From: Eutreptiella sp. 'Long Island Sound 2002'
Lineage: Eukaryota; Euglenozoa; Euglenophyceae; Eutreptiales; Eutreptiaceae
Assembly: GCA_964036045.1 (NCBI GenBank)
Contig: OZ038380.1
Coordinates: forward strand, 187,066,298-187,130,297
Direction: 5' to 3'
DNA: 64,000 nucleotides
A program made the translations under genes and the position numbers. Below are positions 43,907-54,703 of this stretch, one piece after another. Below the pieces are notes generated by a model, which saw only the letters and a program-made list of their open reading frames with translations, did not search any database and was not told the origin of the DNA. Each line of letters starts with the position of its first letter. Position 1 is the first letter of the stretch.

Positions 43907-44618
43907 ACGTGCATACTGTTCACCTTCCAGGGGTCGCTCAGGCCACGACTACGTTGCTTGCCACGCAGCACGCATCTGTTGATGGAGTCACCTCCAGCAC
44001 ATTTGGCTCTGTGCAGGACGATCTGTTGTATCAGTTGGCCCCGTGCAGATAGTACATGTTGACCAAACACAGAAAGACGGACGCTCCCATGAAAATCAAT
44101 CGCAAGCGGGTATAATCAGGATAACATCTTTGCAAAATACAGTTTTAAACACACACTGACACATACATAGTGGTAAGCGAAAACCCCAAGGAGGGGTAGA
44201 AACCATCGTGATATGGGCCAGTTAGTCTTAAACAAAGGAGATGTTTGTCCCGACGGTTGATCACACCTCGCGTAAACACACCTCGTTGCTTGCTTTCTTG
44301 CACCACCTCACGGAGAGTTGGTTCCCCTGAGGCGTACACACTAGGGCAGTGACCGTCCGCCAATGTGGTCAAAAGGGCGGGGAAACCCCCTTCACTCGCA
44401 CCAAGTAGACATACAGTGCCAACAACCACAGGACGAGTCACTGAGGGCACAACACATGCTAGTTTGCCACTGAAACAATCCTGGTTAGGTGAGTTTACAC
44501 ACAGCGAAATGTAGGGGGACCACTGGGTCTAGTTTTGATTTGACCGTACCCATTGTGCTGCTGAGACCAACACACTGTGGGGTGCCTAGACAGCAGTCTG
44601 GTCTTTGCAGGGACTCAC
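43907..44618. other. Flank of the DUF4116 gene
   Basis: Contains one minus-strand frame (44145-44450) without recognised domain; it may be part of the retroelement debris that begins here. Confidence 0.3.
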
Positions 44619-44855
44619 TTAACGACTGGGGAACTGCCCGAAGTAGTAGATACTGAGGTTTGTACTTTGCGTAGGGGCTGCTGAGGTCTCGTCCACCTCC
44701 ATAGCAACCCGTATGGGATCTTTGGGGGCGACCGCCTGACCCACAGTGTCGCCTGCTACAGAGTATAGCAAGAGTTGCCTGCCTGGAGCAGCCTTGTGCT
44801 GTGTTAGACCCTTAAGGGTAGTGGTCGCTTCATGGGCTACCCGACCCACATACAC
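44619..44855 (-). pseudogene. Possible LTR-retroelement polyprotein fragment
   Basis: A 78-residue frame (MYVGRVAHEATTTLKGLTQ...) of globular composition, next to an LTR-like repeat and downstream of integrase remnants on the same strand. I cannot assign the domain. Confidence 0.3.
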
Positions 44856-45036
44856 AGAACTCTGAGTGTTAACTCACGCGGGGACTTCCTTTTTTTTTGT
44901 TAGCAAAAATATCTACCTGGTTAGGAGAGCGCTCACTCAGTCCTCAGAACCACGTTTAGACTTACGCTCAGCTTGTTTCATAGCCAAGTGTGCCACCTCC
45001 ATCATGGAATTGTGCGTGAGATAGTCCTTGAGGATA

Positions 45037-45300
45037 GGGGGATCAATGGTCGGTTCCGATAGACTGAATGTCCCCGCCATAGACAATTCCAGCCATTAGT
45101 CCAGCAGTACTGCGTAGCTCAATCAATGCACGTGTCCCCTTCTTGGTTGGGGTGCTCCACTATGTAAGGTACAGTGAGGCGTTTCTTGCGGTTAGCTCTG
45201 TGGGTCACTTGTGTGCTTGTCCTTTCTGCCGACTCTAGTGAACAACCAGGATCAATAAATAGCAGTCGTCCTTAAGGTGTGGACTGCATTCACTGTTTAC
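45037..45300. mobile_element. LTR-like repeat, copy 2
   Basis: Near-identical to 34032-34296. It lies between two minus-strand frames of retroelement type. The edges GGGGATCAATGG and CATTCACTGTTTAC coincide with the limits of the other copy. Confidence 0.5.
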
Positions 45301-45530
45301 GTGCGAACTGACTGGGCTGCAAAGCATGGCACTCACTCGGCCTTTCCCCGTCAGTTGCTGTTTAGTTTCAAGAAATGCAGGGAGTAACATACAGTTTCAG
45401 CAGGGGGGGGGGGGGTACATACAGAATCGAGGATAGGATTGACAGTCCCCTTAGGCAAAATAACATCACAAAGGGGTTCCCAAGTGTCCGCGCTGCCGAA
45501 CCCCTCCCACATGGTGAGGAACCTCTAGCC

Positions 45531-46000
45531 CTAATTGCATTTACAATCAATCAAGGCTTTCATTGGGTAGTAGCCTTCCCTAGCCATTTCTTGTAAGGTC
45601 ATTTCTTGAGGACTACCTATGGGAGAAGGCTCATCCAACTCGGTTAGGTCAGCAGCACCCTGCATGTCCATTGCAGAAATTTTGGCACTGGTTAGGTCCC
45701 ACTCCTCTCCACTTACTTTGGAGGGTTCGTGGAAAGAAAGCAACTGGTTGGGTGCACATTCTAGACTTCCCCCTAGTTGGGGAGAACGGCGAACAGTGAT
45801 GCGAGCCCCGTGGGTGTTGATGTCGATGATGCGATATCGGTTGAAGTATGTGTCATCCGTTACAGACCTAGACCAAGAGGGCAATGAGAAAAATGTACCA
45901 GCACCCAATCTTCATATGGGGCCAATGCACGTTTTCTGTTTTTGCGAGTGTTTTCGCAACACCGTACTTTGGTCAGCAACTATTTGGCGGTCTCCGCTGA
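45531..46000 (-). pseudogene. LTR-retroelement integrase C-terminal remnant
   Basis: After a damaged stretch near 45900-45960 reading RALAPYEDWVLVHFS (the R-A...Y..GD.VLV motif that follows the integrase core), the frame gives YFNRYRIIDINTHGARITV and LECAPNQLLSFHEP, an SH3-like barrel as in integrase C-terminal domains. At least one frameshift separates the two parts. The upstream ATTTGGCGGTCTCCGCTGAA matches the end of the core fragment at 50329, so both derive from the same family. Confidence 0.55.
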
Positions 46001-46232
46001 ATCTTTTTTTTTTTTGACTGACTCCAGAAGTTCGAAGAGTACTCAAGACTGTGCTTGGGAAAGTGGGCGTCTCCAGCATATGATACAGTGGATCCCCGCA
46101 AAGCGGGGCACATGGCAAAGACCCAGAGTTCACATGCGTATAACAGAGGGCTCTCTGATGCGGTAGGCAAAACCGCCACGCCATATGGCAAGCCTATAAT
46201 GTGTAAGATTTAAGGGGGTTAAACATGCTGCA

Positions 46233-46868
46233 TCATGTGTGTGCCATTCCCCACAGGTCTTCAAGAGTGACAAGCTTTTGTCGCTTTGTAGGGGCCATGT
46301 CTGGTGGCGGGCGTTGGCCCAGGATGCCGGGCCTTGTGCGGCAGTGGCGTTTAGGCAGAGGGGGCTCCACCCAGTGGGCCGCGCGCTCGGATGCCCACAA
46401 CTGGCTCATCACCGAAAAGAGTTGGACCCTTCGGTCATGCCGCTGGTAGTGCTGGTCTGCGGAGGTGGTCCACACTCTAGCACGTCGCAGAAGGGTGTGC
46501 CAGTGCCGTGATTGCCGCACCAGATCATCTAGCATGTCGCGGTATGAAACCATCAGTGAGGCCCCGAGAACGGTACGTTGATGCAGAAACCAAGGCTGGG
46601 CCAGATACTGCATTGCCGAAGCCACGTGTTGTGCCCCTGGGTCCGCGGCAGTGGGACAGAGGCACTGGTCGAGATATTTTACCGCCCATGACCTGGTGTG
46701 GTACGATTGCGGCCGGTCCCATGTGCGCGCAGCTCTACGGTGGGACGTCTCTTGAGAGGCGCGGCCATCCTGCCGCTGTGTTCTCTCCCGGGGCCCTGTA
46801 TACCCTACTTGCACGGGGGGGCGACTACAACTGGTCCTGATGCGACCCACCCCCCAACTATCTTTCAA
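46233..46868 (-). CDS. Open frame of 211 aa, unknown
   Basis: Begins MKDSWGVGRIRTS and ends DLWGMAHT; Arg/Trp/Gln-rich with many Cys-poor helical stretches. It lies upstream, on the same strand, of integrase remnants, so it may be an accessory or gag-like part of that retroelement. No motif supports this beyond position. Confidence 0.3.
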   Translation of the reverse strand: MKDSWGVGRIRTSCSRPPVQVGYTGPRERTQRQDGRASQETSHRRAARTWDRPQSYHTRSWAVKYLDQCLCPTAADPGAQHVASAMQYLAQPWFLHQRTVLGASLMVSYRDMLDDLVRQSRHWHTLLRRARVWTTSADQHYQRHDRRVQLFSVMSQLWASERAAHWVEPPLPKRHCRTRPGILGQRPPPDMAPTKRQKLVTLEDLWGMAHT

Positions 46869-46873
46869 AACTC

Positions 46874-47038
46874 GGGGGGGGGGGGGGGGGGGCGGTTGGG
46901 GGGGGGGTCCAGCCGGGGGTCGGGGGGGGGGTCCTCCTGGGGGTCGGGGGGGGCTTCCTGCCGGGGGTCGGGGGGGGTTCTAGCCGGGAGTCATGGGGTG
47001 TCCAGCAGGGGTGAGGGGGGGGGGGGGGTCAAGGGTTA
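46874..47038. repeat. G-rich tandem repeat
   Basis: Imperfect 20-24 bp units around CCGGGGGTCGGGGGGGG separated by short spacers, starting with a run of about 18 G. It should form G-quadruplexes on the plus strand. It directly precedes the TTAGGG-type repeat. Confidence 0.85.
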
Positions 47039-47078
47039 CGGTTAAGGTTAGGGTTAGGGTTAGCCCTAGGGTTAGGGT
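47039..47078. repeat. Interstitial telomere-like (TTAGGG) repeat 1
   Basis: GGTTACGGTTAAGGTTAGGG followed by further GGGTTA units and an inverted CCCTAG. This is the vertebrate-type telomere motif, also found in several algae and fungi. Confidence 0.8.
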
Positions 47079-47145
47079 CACCGAGCTGGTGGAACCAGTC
47101 TTGGTTTTATAACCCTTTTTAGTGTCTAGGGTGGACCTACCAGGT

Positions 47146-47220
47146 TTAGCAGCAGCAGCAGCAAGCAGCAAGCAGCAGCAGCAAGCAGCAAGCAGCAGCA
47201 GCAAGCAGCAAGCAGCAGCA
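47146..47220. repeat. AGC/AGCAAGC minisatellite
   Basis: A higher-order pattern of AGCAGCAGCAGCAAGCAGCA units. The equivalent place in the second unit (48732-48772) is shorter. Confidence 0.9.
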
Positions 47221-47924
47221 CGCGCGAAATGGGTAAAAATCAGATTTCCGTCGTGGTGCTTCAGATTCGGGTGAAATTTTGGTGGATGATACCTATGGGT
47301 GTGAAGTACAATCACACAAAGTTTGAGCAAGAAACTCAACGGTGGCGGCCGGGAACGGGATTCGCAAGTGGCGGACCTCAGTTTCAAAAACTGCAGTTTA
47401 GGGCCAAAAACAGCCATTTTTGGGCCAAAAAAGCCCTGGAACACATTCAAAACGGCCAAACGAAGGGAAACGGTGGGTACACTCCACGTGCCGCTTGACT
47501 TCCCCGTGTCAACGAGCTCTTTGCGGCCCTCTAACTCCATGATATGCCGCGGAAGCGGCCCAAAAAGGCCCCCAGAAGCTTCAACTGCCGACATCCACAA
47601 ACCAAGAATAGGCCATATCTTTGGCTACATGGCTCAAAATGCGATTCCGAGGGCACCTACTCCACCCGCAACCCCCCACGTTTTGTGGTTTCCACCCCTC
47701 AGAATTGCCCAAACGGACGCCTAGACCCCAATAACTAGGCCCACTAGGCTGTGGCAAGCTGCAAGCTCAAGCCCAAACAGGTGGGTACCCAAATGGGTCA
47801 ACAGGGTCCGAAAGGGGTAAAATATGACTTTCCGCAAAAATGATCCTAGACCATGTGCGACGCTAAAACAAGTGTTTTTGGACTGTTTTGAGCTTGTGGT
47901 GGCCCATTTGGGTCCTCCAAAAAT

Positions 47925-48124
47925 NNNNNNNNNNNNNNNNNNNNNNNNNNNNNNNNNNNNNNNNNNNNNNNNNNNNNNNNNNNNNNNNNNNNNNNNNNNN
48001 NNNNNNNNNNNNNNNNNNNNNNNNNNNNNNNNNNNNNNNNNNNNNNNNNNNNNNNNNNNNNNNNNNNNNNNNNNNNNNNNNNNNNNNNNNNNNNNNNNNN
48101 NNNNNNNNNNNNNNNNNNNNNNNN
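47925..48124. other. Assembly gap (200 N), probably a false gap
   Basis: Exactly 200 N. The 196 bases before it (47729-47924) and the 197 after it (48125-48321) are identical except for one A in an A-run. The two contig ends therefore overlap rather than being separated. Confidence 0.9.
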
Positions 48125-48636
48125 CAATAACTAGGCCCACTAGGCTGTGGCAAGCTGCAAGCTCAAGCCCAAACAGGTGGGTACCCAAATGGGTCAACAG
48201 GGTCCGAAAGGGGTAAAAATATGACTTTCCGCAAAAATGATCCTAGACCATGTGCGACGCTAAAACAAGTGTTTTTGGACTGTTTTGAGCTTGTGGTGGC
48301 CCATTTGGGTCCTCCAAAAATCCCAAAATGCCTTGAAAATGGGCTGTTTTGGGACCAAAAATGGGTCAAAAATGGGTCAAAAACGCATTTTTCCAAAACC
48401 CATCGTAGACCATTTGGGGTGCACAAAAGGGTGAAATGAGCCCATTTTGAGCCCATTTTGGGGCATTTTGGCCCCTGAGAAGTCCAAAAAGCCTTGAAAG
48501 TGGGCCTCGTGGTGATGGGGTTCAGGTGCATTTCACTTTGTCAAGAGCCATCAATGTGTGAATCATTCTTGATGTCCTTCACCATTCATATCTAATGTTC
48601 CCTGCCCCACCAGCTCGGTCCCAATATTCAGTCTTG

Positions 48637-48662
48637 ATTAGGGTTAGGGTTAGGGCTAGGGT
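48637..48662. repeat. Interstitial telomere-like repeat 2
   Basis: GATTAGGGTTAGGGTTAGGG followed by CTAGGGT, at the junction of the tandem units. Confidence 0.8.
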
Positions 48663-49794
48663 CACCGAGCTGGTGGAACTAGTCTTGGTTTTATAACCCT
48701 TTTTAGTGTCTAGGGTGGACCTACCAGGTTTAGCAGCAAGCAACGGCAGCAAGCAGCAAGCAGCAGCACGCGCGAAATGGGTAAAAATCAGATTTCCGTC
48801 GTGGTGCTTTGGATTTCGGTGAAATTTTGGTGGATGATACCTATGGGTGTGAAGTACAATCACACAAAGTTTGAGCGAGAAACTCAACGGTGGCGGCCGG
48901 GAACGGGATTCGCAAGTGGCGGACCTCAGTTTCAAAAACTGCAGTTTAGGGCCAAAAACAGCCATTTTTGGGCCAAAAAAGCCCTGGAACACATTCAAAA
49001 CGGCCAAACGAAGGGAAACGGTGGGTACACTGCACCTGCGGCTTGACTTCCCCGTGTCAACGAGCTCTTTGCGGCCCTCTAACTCCATGATATGCCGCGG
49101 AAGCGGCCCAAAAAGGCCCCTAGAAGCTCCAAATGCCGACAGCCAAAAACCAAGAATAGGCCATATCTTTGGCTACATGGCTCAAAATGCGATTCCGAGG
49201 GCACCTACTCCACCCGCAACCCCCCACTTTTTGTGGTTTCCACCCCTCAGAATTGCCCAAACGGACACCTAGACCCCAATACCTAGGCCCACTCGGCTGC
49301 AGCAAGCTGCAAGCTCAAGCCCAAACAGGTGGGTGCCCAAATGGGTCAACAAGGTCCAATAGGGGCAAAAAGATGACTTTTCTCAAAAATGATCCTAGAC
49401 CATGTGCGACGCTAAAACAAGTGTTTTTGGACTGTTTTGAGCTTGTGGTGGCCCATTTTGGTCCTCCGAGAATCCCAAAATGCCTTGAAAATGGGCTGTT
49501 TTGGGACCAAAAATGGGTCAAAAATGGGTCAAAAACGCATTTTTCCAAACCTCATCCTAGACCATTTGGGGTGCACAAACGGGTGAAATGAGCCCATTTT
49601 GAGCCCATTTTGGGGCATTTTGGCCCCTCAGAAGTCCAAAAAGCCTTGAAAGTGGGCCTCATGGTGATGGGGTTCACTTGCAAGCTGATTTCACTTTGTC
49701 AAGAGCCATCAATGTGTGAATCATTCTTGATGTCCTTCACCAATCATAGCTGATGTTCCCTCCCCCACCAGCTCGGTCCCAATATTCAGTCTTG

Positions 49795-49830
49795 ATTAGG
49801 GTCACCGATAGGGTTGTGGTTGCTGTTAGG
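49795..49830. repeat. Interstitial telomere-like repeat 3 (degenerate)
   Basis: GATTAGGGTCACC then GATAGGGTTGTGG and GTTAGGGCC, at the end of the second tandem unit. Confidence 0.55.
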
Positions 49831-50328
49831 GCCTGCAGCCCTCCTGTACCCCTCCTTCTAGTCAAAATTTTTTTATTGTTGTTTTAACACAAATATGATT
49901 TCTCTACAAAATTTTGAGTATTTTGAGTATAAACACATAGTATGAAAAAAAAATTTGGCGCCTTTGGCACCAGACAGTTTTCTGCAGACAGTTTTCTGTA
50001 GAGACACTTGTTGGTGGCCGACCCGGCAACACTATCTTTAAAAACCCGGGGGGGGGGGGGGGGCGGGGGGGGTCGCATACAAGGACCGGGCCCGGCCGCC
50101 CCCCCGTGCCCTACTTGATTGCGGAGAATAGAGTCCGTGGGGTTCGGTCGTACAGCTCGTGAGCGCAGCTTTGTGTACCATGCCGGCACCGCCGTGGAGG
50201 GCGTGGGCGGCACCTGTGGGTCACGGGGGGGCATGGTGAGTTGGCCGCGCAGTTGGCATACGCCATGTAGGGCGTGGTACTGGTGCCGGGCCACACACTC
50301 CCTGAGGTCTACCCGCATTGTTCGGCGG
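49831..50328. other. No gene; hairpin motif and G run
   Basis: Contains an A9-TTTGGCGCC-TTT-GGCACC hairpin (about 49948-49971) and a G/C-run boundary at 50048-50072. No coding signal. Confidence 0.35.
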
Positions 50329-50830
50329 TCATTTGGCAGTCTCCGCTAAATCTTGTAGCTTGTTAGACCTTTTTCTCACACGGGATTCAAAGTCCTCAGG
50401 AAATGGTGCATAAAAGAACCATGGGTTAGTACCATGAAACACCTCATTAGTAGAAATCCCAGTAGAGGAGCTCATTGGAGCATTCATAGTTAACGAAACA
50501 AGGGGTATTAGGCGTGCCCACTCCTTGGTTTTATACAGTTTGCAAAAAATACGCATCACGTGGCGGAAGACCCCGTTTTGTATCTCCACCAAGGGGCTGC
50601 GAGTATGGGTATAAGGCTTACTCATAAAGACATGCATGTTCAAAGAACGGAAGACACCTTGTACCAACCAGTTTCATGACGAATGGCATGGTCTTTGTCT
50701 AAATGAATTTCATGGGGAGCACCATAGTGTTGGAAGCTTCCGCGTTTCTTGATGGGCCACCTTCCGGGCGCACGGAAAAATCTGGGTGAACAAGGGGTGC
50801 TCTGTAAGGTGTGCACCACTATTTGGGATT
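50329..50830 (-). pseudogene. Ty3/gypsy-like integrase core, frameshifted
   Basis: One frame (50329-50667) shows RSPLVEIQNGVFRHVMRIF, the catalytic Glu helix, followed by WARLIPL and STGISTNEVFHGTNPWF, the conserved block after the core in Ty3/gypsy integrases. In another frame just upstream (about 50670-50820) GAPHEIHLDKDHAI gives the second catalytic Asp region. A stop and frame change separate them, so the element is dead. Confidence 0.75.
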
Positions 50831-51090
50831 GGCGACCGCGTTCATAATTCGTGTGTTCATAAAACGAAATTTTAGTTCATAAATCAGGGTGCTGCAGTTG
50901 TGTGAATCATGAACACATTTTGTGAATACACTTTTATGAACGCCGCTTCCCCGACGGGTGTTGCAATCCATTATCGAATGCAAAAAAATTTTACTAGTGC
51001 GACAATTGGGTGGCTGCAACGGTTCTCCTAGGTGGAGAACAACCGTCACGACTGCAAACATTGGGACACCTGTCGAAGATAGCATTAGCA
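50831..51090. other. Retroelement debris, not assigned
   Basis: Minus-strand sequence between the pre-RT and integrase fragments. The reverse transcriptase domain that should lie here is absent, so a large internal deletion is likely. Confidence 0.35.
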
Positions 51091-51310
51091 TTAACAAACA
51101 CGGCGCCACAAGGCTTGCCGGTAAGATGTTTGGTTGGTCTGAACACATAGGGTGTGAGGGGGTCGGGTTGTGGTAGACAATCTAGCCTTTCCCTGGTATT
51201 TGACAGCATGGCGCTTGACAAGTACACCAAGAGCTTGTTGCTCTTCAGCAGAAAGTGCTCCTTTCTTTGCATTGCCATGGCCTCCCGTACCAGGGCAGTC
51301 AGACCGCCAA
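51091..51310 (-). pseudogene. LTR-retroelement pol fragment upstream of the reverse transcriptase
   Basis: LSAEEQQALGVLVKRHAVKY then a TTT-x-PHTL stretch resembles the linker in gypsy-type pol between protease and reverse transcriptase (L-x-EE...L-x2-L...T...H). The frame ends soon after. Weak but consistent with the integrase core 300 bases downstream on the same strand. Confidence 0.4.
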
Positions 51311-51403
51311 GCCCCCCCCCCCCCCCCCTCGAGCACTATGCTCATTGTACCCCCGTTTCAGAATGTAATTGGAGCTTTCCACCACATCCCCCAAGACTGC
51401 TGC

Positions 51404-52019
51404 TCAACCTACCTCTAAGGAATCTGAGTGCTCCAGCATGGGGTTGTAGTCCTGCTCTAGGAAGAGCAAATAGTGGGAGCCGGATTGCCTGCAACATTGC
51501 TTGTGGAAGGCGGATGCAACAGGAACACAGTGGGGACGGAGCACACCCTCAGCGGGGAGTACAAGGTGCGCAAAAGTGTGCGGAGGCCAACCATGGCCTT
51601 CCACACGTCGAGCCAACAAGGGGCCAATTTGCTGGCTTTGCCGAAATCTGTACTCTGCATCGAACTTGGCCCACGATGGCCCTTGGCACATTATGAACTG
51701 GCCCATTTGATCAAAAAAAAAAAAACAACAAGGGGCCAATTTGCTCCCAGGCCCAGGCCCAGAATATGTTGTGTGTCTCCTCTCCGTCTTGTGCAACTGA
51801 TGACCCCAACTTCACCCGTCCACAACCAGTGCAATATCCTTTAAACCTCTGCCCCAATTTCCGGTGGAGCATTTGAACTTGGGCCTCAAGAAAGGCCACA
51901 AAAGGGCGATCCATCGCCATGCAACAATGCAAAATGCGAAGGAATACCGGTCTCCGCTCAATGATAAGGAGCCGCGCCCTTGTGTAGCCGGCTGAATCCA
52001 GACATTTCCTCGTCTGCAC
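51404..52019 (-). pseudogene. Two minus-strand frames of unknown origin
   Basis: A frame from 52019 (with GYCTGCGRVKLGSSVAQDGE) is followed by another to 51404 (with QFIMCQGPSWAKFDAEYRF), separated by a poly-A run that shifts frame; the phrase QIGPLL occurs in both. They look like decayed transposon or retroelement coding sequence, but I cannot name a family. Confidence 0.3.
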
Positions 52020-52227
52020 ATACCATTCTTAGTTTGTAGCGTCCGAAGTGGTTGTGCGATGCATATGCACCCGGTTCAAAGCTTTAGCCGCATTGTCTCG
52101 CACGGCCACGTTGAAAATGCTCTAGTTGAGGAGCCACACCGATTCCCAATAATCGCTGTAGCCAGGCACCGCTAACTGTTAAGAGTAAACAACGGCCCTC
52201 CTGTTTGTTTGCTTGGCGACCTGTCTC

Positions 52228-52667
52228 AAAGTTCCCACCTCTCGACATACAAGGACATGTATGCTTGTCACGGAACCAATTAAGCCTAAGGTTGGGGTGA
52301 GGCAGCTACAGTACAGGAAACCGTCACTTTAAATTGGTAATGTTTCTTCAGGGGTCCAAGGGATCCATCGCGTGAAGATGCAGAACAGGTTATTATTTCT
52401 GTCTGCATGGGTAGAAATACCACTACCCCCTCTGCCAAACCACTATACTTTTGCGTTGTGCAGGGGACCGGATGATACCACTCGGCAGAGGTCGATTGTC
52501 CCGGGCCTTCCGGGATGACTGTGCGACCCAGTGGGGGCTGCGGGATCCACACGAATGCATGTGTACCATGTGAACGCAGAGGTAAGACCCCCAAGACCCC
52601 ACCGCACAACAAACCTCGACAGAACTTTCCACAGCCAAGCAAAAAAAGGGGGCGATGGCCAAATTAT
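52228..52667 (+). repeat. 440-bp direct duplication, copy 1
   Basis: It begins AAAGTTCCCACCTCTCGACA and ends GGCCAAATTAT, and is about 98% identical to 53093-53543. It contains no convincing frame. Confidence 0.9.
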
Positions 52668-53092
52668 TTTATTTTTTTTTGGCTCAGACCAAAATGAGCT
52701 GGCATAGCCTGCTCACTTCACAGTACTCGAGGTGACCCCTCGGGATCAAGGTTCAGAGCTGTCCAGTGCTACGATGATCCCACAAATGACTGTGGTAGCG
52801 GATCTGACACGTAGTGAGGATGAGCTGAGTCTGAAACCAGGTTATGCAGTGGGAGACTGCCACGCCTGTAGGCTTCCCAGTGTGCGTGAGGCACAATGAC
52901 TGTAGGCTGAAAAAGACAGCAGAGTGAAGATTGAAGGCCGAGGTGAATCAGCAGGTTGCATGTCATACACTATCAGAGTGGGAGGGGGATGACATTCAGG
53001 CACGATTGGTCAATCAGGCACAAAGGGTCACTATTCGCTAGGGGCAGAGCACACCGCTGTGGAGTGATTAGTGACACACAGAAGAGGGCGAA

Positions 53093-53543
53093 AAAGTTCC
53101 CACCTCTCGACATACAAGGACATGTATGCTTGTCACGGAACCAATTAAGCCTAAGGTTGGGGTGAGGCAGCTACAGTACAGGAAACCGTCACTTTAAATT
53201 GGTAATGTTTCTTCAGGGGTCCAAGGGATCCGTCGCGTGAAGATGCAGAACAGGTTATTATTTCTGCCTGCATGGGTAGAAATACCACTACCCCCTCTGC
53301 CAAACCACTGTACTTTTGCGTTGTGCAGGGGACCGGATGATACCACTCGGCAGAGGTCGATTGTCCCGGGCCTTCCGGGATGACTGTGCGACCCAGTGGG
53401 GGCTGCGGGATCCATTACTGATCCACACGAATGCATGTGTACCATGTGAACGCAGAGGTAAGACCCCCAAGACCCCACCGCACAACAAACCTCGACAGAA
53501 CTTTCCACAGCCAAGCAAAAAAAGGGGGCGATGGCCAAATTAT
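53093..53543 (+). repeat. 440-bp direct duplication, copy 2
   Basis: Same sequence as 52228-52667 with a few substitutions and a 12-base insertion after GCGGGATCC at 53411 that itself looks like a slip duplication. The copies are 425 bases apart. Confidence 0.9.
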
Positions 53544-54164
53544 GCATCAGACTCAGTGCACATCAATGAACGTGAAATGGTGCACTGCACGTGTCACAGT
53601 TGGCTGATGCTTGATGCTGCCAGCAACCTGCCCATGCAATAACGGGTCCCCAGTGTGCCCCACCTCCTTCAGGAGGAAACTTCAGGAGGAGGGCTTGGGT
53701 CTGCCGTAACGTGGCGTGGCTGGGTTGGTCACGGTTGGTCAGGGTTGCGTCGCATGGGTGTAAACTGTGTGCCAGTCGTCGAAATGGTGGCATGTGCCGT
53801 CGTTGGCCTTGTAAAAGGTGGGGCTCACAGAGGGGGTTGCGCTTGTTGCGGTGCGCATCTTTGGACATCATCGCAACGCACTGTGCAGCAGAATCCACGT
53901 CGTTCAGTGGTACCGCATCTTTCATACGGTCGCAAGGCACCTGAACCGGGCCGACGGTGTGGCTGACAAGCTGGGGTGGTTCCCAAAGGGCATGGCGAGG
54001 TCAAAACAATAAATATACAGACACTGAGAAAGTGAGGAGTCGGCCATTAACCACGAGCAGACATGTGGAAATTGGCGTCCAAACACAAGACGAACGTGTA
54101 TTTTCACCGCGTGTTCCAAGCTGAACGTGGGCTCATCGCCGGGGGGCGGGGGGGAAGGGAGGTG
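53544..54164. other. No gene seen
   Basis: Short frames only, including one at 53563-53940 on the minus strand without family resemblance. Confidence 0.3.
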
Positions 54165-54310
54165 ATTTGGGACACCCACCCACCCAGGATTTTGAAATTG
54201 TTTCCTCTTGGAAAAAAGAAACTTTTGAATAGAGGGCCAACCAAACCCACCCAAAATGGGCTCGGACCCTCCCCCACTAAGGGGAGGACGCGCACTAAGA
54301 AAAACCCTGA
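54165..54310 (+). repeat. Dispersed repeat family R-F, copy 1
   Basis: GGGACACCCACCCACCCAGG at the left and GCACTAAGAAAAACCCTG at the right recur at 61005-61090 (and partly at 60790-60880). Confidence 0.55.
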
Positions 54311-54703
54311 TCCGCCATCTTCTCACTTGTGCACGTTTGGGACGAACGGTGCGACGTCAGACGTCAGTATTAAATTGGGAATCATGGACATCACCCGATC
54401 GAGCACTATCGGGAGGGGGCATGGGGCGATCTTGCCGCAGCTTGAGGGAGGCTTCACAGCGGAGGCAAGACCCCTCCGGTTGAAGTCATGATCGCCATCT
54501 CCACCCATTACCCGCGCCTCATACCCGCCGTCCTTCGCGACTTGCACTCCCTAACTCACCACACCCCTCTCCAGCCTGCCACCAGGACTCACTCTGGGGA
54601 AGATAAGCTGCCTGACCACTGCCAGCCAAGAGAGCCAGGTCTCAAGATTGCAGTGGTAAGCCACAAGCAGAAGCGGTATGTAATGTGTGTATGTAGTGTG
54701 GTG

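Larger units (their letters stand above)
47079..49802. repeat. Two tandem units of about 1.15-1.19 kb (subtelomere-like satellite)
   Basis: The first unit starts CACCGAGCTGGTGG at 47079, the second at 48663. Each runs through an AGCAGCAAGC minisatellite, GGGTAAAAATCAGATTTCCG, a long AAAATGGGTC-rich stretch and ends with CCACCAGCTCGGT before a new TTAGGG block, so the edges are 13-bp inverted repeats. Divergence between units is a few percent. After removal of the probable false gap, unit 1 is about 1.19 kb; unit 2 is about 1.14 kb. Open frames inside repeat in both units and look non-coding. Confidence 0.85.

Noticed and set aside
47039-47078. True chromosome end
   Set aside because: The TTAGGG blocks are short, degenerate and followed by ordinary sequence on both sides.
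47721-48216. Open frames running through the N gap
   Set aside because: Unknown bases were counted as open codons; no evidence of coding on either side.
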